Shown in pieces: positions 7,067 through 11,640 of a DNA stretch of 11,640 bases. Source of the DNA: an uncultured Bacteroides sp. (GTDB lineage Bacteria; Bacteroidota; Bacteroidia; Bacteroidales; UBA11471); the NCBI GenBank assembly GCA_905210875.1, contig CAJLYN010000052.1:1-11640 (forward strand). The letters are read 5' to 3'. The notes under the pieces were generated by a model, which saw only the letters and a program-made list of their open reading frames with translations, did no database searches and had not been told where the DNA came from. Position numbers and translations under genes: made by a program. The first letter of the stretch is position 1. Each line of letters opens with the position of its first letter.

Positions 7067-8589
7067 TTGTTTTTTAGGGGTAGTGTTATAATAAATGTTG
7101 TTCCATGATTCAGTTCGCTCTCGGCTCGTATGGAGCCTTTCAAGTCGGTAACGATTTTGTGTACATAGGCCAGTCCGAGACCGAATCCCTTGACATTATG
7201 TACATTACCTGTTGATACACGGTAGAATTTCTCGAAAATCTTTTTCAAGTCTTCCTTTTTGATGCCGATGCCGTTGTCTTGGACCGAGATAACGACCTTG
7301 TTACCTTCGATGGCGGTTCTTACCATCAGTTGCAGGGGTACTCCTTCGCGGGCATACTTGACGGCATTGTCGAGCAGGTTGAAGATGACATTGGTAAAGT
7401 GCATCTCGTCGACTTCGACCAAGGCGTCTTCGGCGTCGAGTTCGGCGTCGATGGTGCCGCCAAACTGTTCGACTTTGAGTTTGAATGTGCTCAGTACACC
7501 GGCAATCAGGTCGTTGATGTCGACGATGGAGAGTTTCATCATCGTTTTCTGCCGTTCAAACATCGACATTTGCAGCACTTTTTCTACCTGGAATCGCAAC
7601 CGCTTGGTCTCGTCGTTGATGACCGTCGATATGTGGTTGAACATTTCGGGACTTTTCGACACGGCCGGGTCTTTCAGCATTTGTGCGGCCAAAGATATGG
7701 TCGATATGGGGGTTTTGAATTCGTGTGTCATATTGTTGACGAAGTCGTTCTTCATCTCGGTCAGTTTCTTTTGTCGGAAAAGTTTGACAATGGTGAAGAT
7801 GAACGTTATCAGCAATACGAGGGTGAAGGTGAACGAGGGAATACTGAAACGTACCGACGAAAAGATATAATCTTTTTTGGTCGGGAAATAAACTCTCAGC
7901 TGGTTCTGCCGTTTCGACGGATCGTTGGGAAAAAGAGTTATTGAATATTTGGTTGCTTTTTCTTCGGCATTGTATTCCGAACTTTTATATACTATCCGGT
8001 TTTTCGGGTTGTATATGGCATATTGAAACGGAATGTTCAGTCCGTTGTTACGCAACTCGGCTTTCAGGTAGTTCGACAACTGCTCCGTGTCAACACGTTC
8101 CAATATGGGTTGGTTGCTGGCCGTAGCAAGTATGTTGAGTATGACATTTTCGAGTAGCCCTTTTTGGTAGAGATACTGGTTTTTCAGCACCTCCTGCATA
8201 TCCTTGTAGGTATCGGTAATGGAACTCCCGGTGTTGGCTTTGGGTACAGTTACTTTCTCGGGCAGGGAGAATGTGAATTCTTGAACATTGAGGGTGCTTA
8301 TCGAACCGTCGGGTGAGACAATAGACCATTGTTGAGTTACCGAGCGGCCGCCCCGTTCGATAGAAAGCAGACGTTTCTGGTTTTCTTCGATGTCTTCGGC
8401 AAGGTAACGTTTGGTCTCGTCTTGTTCGAGTTGCGACGATACGGCGTAGAGGCTGCGTTTTACAGCTTCGGAAAATTGCTCGTTGCGCATTTTCACCATA
8501 TTCTCTATGTAGGTAATCTGCATAAAGAGCAGGCTGGTGAAGGTGAGAGCCATGATGATTGCCAATAGCCAGATCGTGGATTTTTTCAT
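7063..8589 (-). CDS. rprX: Sensor histidine kinase RprX
   Basis: A 508-residue membrane histidine kinase. A first membrane segment (about residues 6-27) is followed by a ~220-residue extracytoplasmic sensor region with no domain I recognise, then a second membrane segment (about 251-271). The HisKA dimerisation helix carries His289 in HEFKTPIS, the expected autophosphorylation site. The ATPase domain has the N box (NVIFNLLDNAVKYA), G1 (QDNGIGI), F box (FEKFYRV) and G2 (GFGLGLAYVHKI), so all catalytic boxes are present. The kinase should phosphorylate the RprY regulator encoded directly downstream in the same operon with a 4-nt overlap. The signal sensed by the periplasmic domain is not evident. 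The ATG at 8589 is chosen because the basic MKKS start leads directly into the first membrane helix. Confidence 0.94.
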   Translation of the reverse strand: MKKSTIWLLAIIMALTFTSLLFMQITYIENMVKMRNEQFSEAVKRSLYAVSSQLEQDETKRYLAEDIEENQKRLLSIERGGRSVTQQWSIVSPDGSISTLNVQEFTFSLPEKVTVPKANTGSSITDTYKDMQEVLKNQYLYQKGLLENVILNILATASNQPILERVDTEQLSNYLKAELRNNGLNIPFQYAIYNPKNRIVYKSSEYNAEEKATKYSITLFPNDPSKRQNQLRVYFPTKKDYIFSSVRFSIPSFTFTLVLLITFIFTIVKLFRQKKLTEMKNDFVNNMTHEFKTPISTISLAAQMLKDPAVSKSPEMFNHISTVINDETKRLRFQVEKVLQMSMFERQKTMMKLSIVDINDLIAGVLSTFKLKVEQFGGTIDAELDAEDALVEVDEMHFTNVIFNLLDNAVKYAREGVPLQLMVRTAIEGNKVVISVQDNGIGIKKEDLKKIFEKFYRVSTGNVHNVKGFGLGLAYVHKIVTDLKGSIRAESELNHGTTFIITLPLKNK

Positions 8590-8614
8590 ACTCTAATATT
8601 TGCCTTTCACGGCG

Positions 8615-8670
8615 AGCGACTCTTTTTTAGAAATTTTTTTTCTGTTGGAATTTTTAGAAAAGTAGTCGCT
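8615..8670 (-). promoter_or_regulatory. Potential structured leader upstream of rprX
   Basis: Inverted 7-bp arms AGCGACT (8615-8621) and AGTCGCT (8664-8670) could close a long AT-rich hairpin in the presumed rprX leader, ending 26 nt before the start codon. The interior contains a repeated TTTTTAGAAA (8624-8633 and 8651-8660) on the + strand. A T-rich/A-rich pairing next to the GC stem could extend it. No known riboswitch was recognised. The transcription start is unknown, so the RNA may not include both arms. Confidence 0.35.
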
Positions 8671-8793
8671 TTTTCATTATTTTTACTGATAAACAATCTA
8701 AAAGGCCTTTTTGTTTAACAAAACAACTCTCATTTTAGTTAGTCTATCGTTTAACAATTCGGTGCTAAATTAACAAATAACTGTTTAATAACA
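8671..8793. other. AT-rich intergenic DNA, presumed rprX promoter region
   Basis: This stretch lies between the rprX leader arms and the terminator serving the gene on the far side. It is strongly AT-rich and contains several TTTG/CAAA and GTTTAAC elements (for example near 8711-8723 and 8750-8755). The rprXY promoter should be here. I could not pick a convincing -33/-7 pair. No small ORF or RNA gene is supported. Confidence 0.35.
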
Positions 8794-8822
8794 AAAAGCC
8801 GTCTCAAAAAAAGACGGCTTTT
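8794..8822 (-). terminator. Rho-independent terminator of fusA2
   Basis: Perfect 11-bp stem: AAAAGCCGTCT (8794-8804) pairs with AGACGGCTTTT (8812-8822) around a 7-nt loop of mostly A (T on the - strand). Read on the - strand, the stem ends in CTTTTTGTT, a good U tract. It lies 65 nt past the fusA2 stop, consistent with termination of that gene. The symmetric A/T flanks mean it could also act on the + strand. Confidence 0.85.
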
Positions 8823-8837
8823 GTATTAATTTAACTA

Positions 8838-8870
8838 ATCGGGCTGTTAGGTGTGCTATAAAAGCCCGAT
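8838..8870 (-). terminator. Second hairpin between the fusA2 stop and its main terminator
   Basis: Inverted 8-bp arms ATCGGGCT (8838-8845) and AGCCCGAT (8863-8870) enclose a 17-nt loop. On the - strand it is the first structure after the fusA2 stop and precedes the stronger terminator. The following bases (TAGTTAAATTAA) are only moderately T-rich. It may be a weak first terminator or a 3' end stabilising hairpin. Confidence 0.5.
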
Positions 8871-8886
8871 AGTCGGGTGGGGTATA

Positions 8887-11043
8887 TTATTCGTCGGTCT
8901 GTGTGGCTTCGTACTCTTTGAGCAGTTTCTCCTGGATATCGCCGGGAACGAGTTCGTAGGAGGAGAACTTCATGCTGAACGATGAGCGTCCGCCGGTAAT
9001 GGAACTCAGGGCCGTTGAGTAGGTCGACATCTCTTTCAACGGAACTTTGGCCATGATTTTTTCAAATCCTTTGACACTCTCCATACCCATGATGATGGCG
9101 CGCCGGCCTTGCAGGTCGCTCATGACGTCGCCCATCTTGTCCGACGGCACGAGCACTTCGACATCGTAAACGGGTTCGAGAATCTTCGGTCCGGCGTTTT
9201 TGAAGGCTTCGCTGAATGCGTTACGTCCGGCCAGGCGGAACGAGATTTCGTTTGAGTCGACGGGGTGCATCTTTCCATCGTATACGCATACACGCACGTC
9301 GCGGGCATACGAGCCGGTGAGCGGGCCTTGTTCCATGCGGTCCATCAGACCTTTGAGTATGGCGGGCAGGAAGCGTGCGTCGATGGCACCACCCACGATA
9401 CAGTTTACAAATACCAGTTTTCCACCCCAGTCGAGGTCGATGGTCTGTGTGTCGCGCACATTCATCTTGAACTCCTGGTTGCCAAACTTGTAGCTTTCGG
9501 GGGCCGGCATTCCTTCATAGTAGGGCTCGATGATGAGGTGTACCTCGCCAAACTGTCCGGCGCCACCCGACTGTTTCTTGTGCCGGTAGTCGGCACGGGC
9601 GGCTTTGGTGATGGTTTCGCGATAGGGTATGCGGGGTTCCTGGAATTCAACCATGAGTTTTTCGTTGTTCTCGATGCGCCATTTGAGGGTGCGCAGGTGG
9701 AACTCGCCTTGTCCCGAGACGATGGTCTGCTTCAACTCTTTCGACTGTTCGACAATCCATGTCGGGTCTTCTTCGTGCATGCGCACCAGTATCTCGTTCA
9801 GTTTTTCGGCATCGGCCTCGTTCACAGGTTTGATGGCCCGTTGTATCTTCGAGTTGGGGAATTTCATCAGGTCGAAGGTGTATTCACAGCCCTTCTCGTT
9901 CAGCGTGTTTCCGGTGCGTACATCTTTCAGTTTTACCGTAGCGCCTATGTCGCCGGCCACGAGTTCGTCGACCTTGGTGCGTATTTGTCCGCACACGCAG
10001 TTGAGCTGGGCAATGCGTTCCTTGCTGCCGCGGTTCATGTTTTGCAGGTCGTCGCCTTCATGCACTTTGCCCGACATTACCTTGAAGTATGATACCTCGC
10101 CGATGTGGGGCTCGACCGTTGTCTTGAAGAAGTAGAGGCTGGTGGGTCCATTGGGATCGGGGGCTACCTCGGTACCGTCGTGCGAGACGGGTTTGGGCAT
10201 GTCGGTTACGAACGGTACGACGTTACCCAGGAATTCCATCATACGGCGCACGCCCATGTCGCGCAGTGCGCTCACGCAGAATACGGGGAAGATGTCGCGG
10301 GTGATGAGACCTTTGCGTATGCCCTCGCGCATTTCGTCTTCGGTGAGAGTGCCCTTGTCGAAGAATTTCTCCATCAGGGCTTCGTCGTTTTCGGCGGCCG
10401 CTTCGACCAGTTGTTTGTGCAGTTCGAGGGCTTTTTCCTTCTGGTCGGCGGGTATATCGGTGATGGTCGGGGTACCGCCTTCGGGTCCCCAACTGTACAT
10501 TTTCATGAGCAGAACATCGATCATGGCATTGAAGTTGGGGCCACAGACGATGGGGTATTGTATCGGCACGACTTTGCTGCCGAAGTCTTCTTTGAGCTGT
10601 TCGATGACAGTATCATAATCGGCCTTTTCGCCGTCGAGCTGGTTCATGGCAAAGATGACCGGTTTGTGCATCTCCTCGGTATACCGGAAGATATTCTGTG
10701 TACCTACCTCCACGCCGTATTGTGAGTCTATGACAATGACGCTCGTGTCGGTAACATTCATGGCCGTGAGGGCGCTGCCGATGAAGTCGTCGGCTCCCGG
10801 ACAGTCGATGACATTGAGTTTCTTGTTCAGGAACTCTGCATAAAAAACGGTAGAGAAAACCGAGTATCCATACTCTTTCTCTACCGGGAAATAGTCGGTA
10901 ACCGTGTTCTGTGCCTCGACAGAACCTCTGCGTTTTATAACCCCACACTCGTAGAGCATGGCCTCAGCGAGTGTGGTCTTTCCCGAACCTTTGCTGCCCA
11001 ACAGGGCGATGTTTTTGATTTCGTTGGATTGATACACTTTCAT
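8887..11043 (-). CDS. fusA2: EF-G paralogue EF-G2, GTPase-defective translation elongation factor
   Basis: A 718-residue protein with the full EF-G domain order: GTP-binding domain, beta-barrel domain II, domains III-V. The P loop is present (GSKGSGKTT, residues 16-24), but the usual HIDAGKT Asp is lost. Switch I has YGYSV (58-62) instead of RGITI. Switch II reads DCPGADDF (80-87) instead of DTPGHVDF, so the catalytic His is Ala84. The base-recognition motif is NQLD (134-137). It closely resembles Bacteroides EF-G2 (BT2167 in B. thetaiotaomicron), reported to support translocation without GTP hydrolysis, to be induced in carbon starvation under the regulator Cur, and to be needed for gut colonisation. 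GTPase loss here is inferred from the motif and relationship. Domain IV, which enters the A site, appears intact. The gene is monocistronic as far as visible, divergent from hemW, and followed by two hairpins. Older pipelines would call it simply elongation factor G. Confidence 0.93.
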   Translation of the reverse strand: MKVYQSNEIKNIALLGSKGSGKTTLAEAMLYECGVIKRRGSVEAQNTVTDYFPVEKEYGYSVFSTVFYAEFLNKKLNVIDCPGADDFIGSALTAMNVTDTSVIVIDSQYGVEVGTQNIFRYTEEMHKPVIFAMNQLDGEKADYDTVIEQLKEDFGSKVVPIQYPIVCGPNFNAMIDVLLMKMYSWGPEGGTPTITDIPADQKEKALELHKQLVEAAAENDEALMEKFFDKGTLTEDEMREGIRKGLITRDIFPVFCVSALRDMGVRRMMEFLGNVVPFVTDMPKPVSHDGTEVAPDPNGPTSLYFFKTTVEPHIGEVSYFKVMSGKVHEGDDLQNMNRGSKERIAQLNCVCGQIRTKVDELVAGDIGATVKLKDVRTGNTLNEKGCEYTFDLMKFPNSKIQRAIKPVNEADAEKLNEILVRMHEEDPTWIVEQSKELKQTIVSGQGEFHLRTLKWRIENNEKLMVEFQEPRIPYRETITKAARADYRHKKQSGGAGQFGEVHLIIEPYYEGMPAPESYKFGNQEFKMNVRDTQTIDLDWGGKLVFVNCIVGGAIDARFLPAILKGLMDRMEQGPLTGSYARDVRVCVYDGKMHPVDSNEISFRLAGRNAFSEAFKNAGPKILEPVYDVEVLVPSDKMGDVMSDLQGRRAIIMGMESVKGFEKIMAKVPLKEMSTYSTALSSITGGRSSFSMKFSSYELVPGDIQEKLLKEYEATQTDE

Positions 11044-11242
11044 GGAATATCAGATTTAAAGGTAAGAAATGTGTTTTTTCGTGTATCGTCGTTTTGCGAT
11101 AACATTGCGCAAAATAGAAAATAATATCTACAAAAACAATTTGCGCGATGTGTTACAAAACAGTTTTTTAACTTTTTCTTCTTTTGGCTCCGGTCGTGGT
11201 ATTCCTTATTTTTATTACTTTTACCGTCGTTTTCTTTTATTG
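11044..11242. promoter_or_regulatory. Divergent fusA2/hemW intergenic region
   Basis: 199 nt of AT-rich DNA separate the two divergent start codons and must carry the fusA2 promoter on the - strand. The side near fusA2 contains three TTGCG elements, two of them forming an inverted repeat (separate entry). The hemW side is pyrimidine-rich on the + strand (about 11160-11240), with long T and TC runs. I did not find a confident promoter consensus for either gene. No RNA gene is apparent. Confidence 0.5.
11092..11114. promoter_or_regulatory. Inverted repeat, candidate operator upstream of fusA2
   Basis: TTTTGCG (11092-11098) and CGCAAAA (11108-11114) form a 7-bp inverted repeat with a 9-nt spacer, 49-71 nt upstream of the fusA2 start. 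The right arm overlaps a perfect 8-bp palindrome TTGCGCAA (11105-11112), and TTGCGC recurs at 11141-11146. This looks like a site for a dimeric regulator. Cur, the known activator of fusA2 in Bacteroides, is a candidate only by association. Confidence 0.35.
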
Positions 11243-11640
11243 ATGGCCGGACTTTATCTTCATATTCCTTTTTGTGAACGAAAATGTGCATATTGTGATT
11301 TCTTATCTGCACCGGCTGATCTGCCGGTGCGGATTTCTTATATAAAGAAGTTACAGGAAGAGATTGCATATTACGGGGCACAATATGGGGAATATCAGGT
11401 GAGCAGTATCTTTTTTGGCGGCGGAACACCGACAATCCTGGAAGGATACCAACTCGCAGCTATACTGGAAACGGTAAAAGAGCATTTTAATATAACAACA
11501 GATGCAGAAATTACAGTGGAGTGCAATCCAGGCACATTGACAGCAGGGAAAGCGGAAAAACTGGTGCAGGCGGGATTTAACCGGCTCAGTATGGGACTGC
11601 AGTCCGCGGATGACAGAGAATTGCATCTTCTGGGACGAAT
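11243..11640 (+). CDS. hemW: HemW-type radical SAM protein (3' partial, apparent chimera)
   Basis: The first 132 codons of a HemW protein, cut by the window end. HemW is the radical SAM relative of oxygen-independent coproporphyrinogen III oxidase and in other bacteria acts as a heme chaperone; many genomes label it hemN. The start MAGLYLHIPFC is typical of Bacteroidales, and the cluster motif CERKCAYC (CxxxCxxC, residues 11-18) would bind the 4Fe-4S cluster. GGGTP, ECNPGT and SMGLQS follow as expected. From about residue 16 the protein (CAYCDFLSAPAD onward, ending LQSADDRELHLLGR) looks like Lachnospiraceae HemW rather than Bacteroidales. Codon use changes too: of 13 alanines only residue 2 uses GCC, the others GCA, GCG or GCT, whereas the other genes favour GCC. 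The frame stays open, so it is either a mis-join of two genomes at a conserved motif or a real gene replacement. Confidence 0.88.
   Translation, partial: MAGLYLHIPFCERKCAYCDFLSAPADLPVRISYIKKLQEEIAYYGAQYGEYQVSSIFFGGGTPTILEGYQLAAILETVKEHFNITTDAEITVECNPGTLTAGKAEKLVQAGFNRLSMGLQSADDRELHLLGR

Noticed and set aside
7279..7944. 221-codon + strand frame across rprX
   Set aside because: Antisense to the kinase domain of rprX, whose motifs are complete in the other strand.
8693..8722. Possible rprX promoter TTTG-N18-TAGATTGT on the - strand
   Set aside because: The -7 element differs from TAnnTTTG at two fixed positions and the spacing is short. AT-rich DNA gives many such partial matches.
9265..10725. 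Two + strand open frames of 275 and 206 codons across fusA2
   Set aside because: Antisense to an intact EF-G2 gene; the translations are low-complexity, Phe/Val/His-rich mirror products with no recognisable motif.
11040..11626. Two - strand frames of 131 and 91 codons at the right end
   Set aside because: One spans the fusA2 upstream region into hemW and the other is antisense to hemW. The + strand hemW frame carries clear family motifs.
1..11640. tRNA, rRNA, CRISPR array, insertion sequence or integration site
   Set aside because: No cloverleaf-like sequence, regular spaced repeats, transposase motifs or flanking terminal repeats were found by reading either strand.

Overview
The main part of this window (1 to about 11,260) looks like chromosome of a gut-type Bacteroidales bacterium. 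The evidence is the gene content: an RprX/RprY two-component pair very like that of Bacteroides, a GTPase-defective EF-G paralogue of the Bacteroides EF-G2 type, a short single-domain Ppx/GppA phosphatase, a C-terminal domain resembling the type IX secretion sorting signal, and coding sequence rich in GCC, TCG and GTCG with AT-rich intergenic DNA. I cannot name the genus.

Layout: (1) 1-1220 (+) is the 3' end of a large surface or secreted protein, followed by a hairpin terminator. (2) 1423-6286 (+) is a tightly packed four-gene unit: LpxH-like metallophosphoesterase, GT-B glycosyltransferase, polyphosphate kinase ppk1 and exopolyphosphatase-type ppx. Genes 1/2 and 2/3 overlap, and a 52-nt gap separates ppk1 from ppx. 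(3) A strong hairpin at 6290-6325 lies between this unit and the converging rprX-rprY operon (8589 to 6350, - strand), whose genes share an ATGA overlap. (4) 8590-8886 is non-coding and holds the rprX leader, with a potential long-range stem, plus two hairpins acting on the - strand behind the next gene. (5) 11043-8887 (-) encodes the EF-G2-like translation factor fusA2. (6) 11044-11242 is a divergent intergenic region with repeated TTGCG elements. (7) 11243 onward (+) is the start of hemW, cut by the window end.

How the genes relate: ppk1 and ppx make and break down polyphosphate. They share a transcript with two enzymes whose families act on lipid or glycan precursors. RprXY is a membrane sensor with its DNA-binding regulator. 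EF-G2 in Bacteroides is a starvation-associated elongation factor that works without GTP hydrolysis, and the catalytic histidine of switch II is visibly replaced by alanine here. I see no wholly new system.

The two points most worth attention are the GTPase-dead EF-G and the last ~350 bases. There, hemW changes in frame, around its conserved iron-sulfur cysteine motif, from Bacteroidales-like to Lachnospiraceae/Firmicutes-like sequence and codon use. An assembly chimera is the leading explanation and horizontal replacement the alternative. No tRNA, rRNA, CRISPR array, insertion sequence or attachment site was seen.
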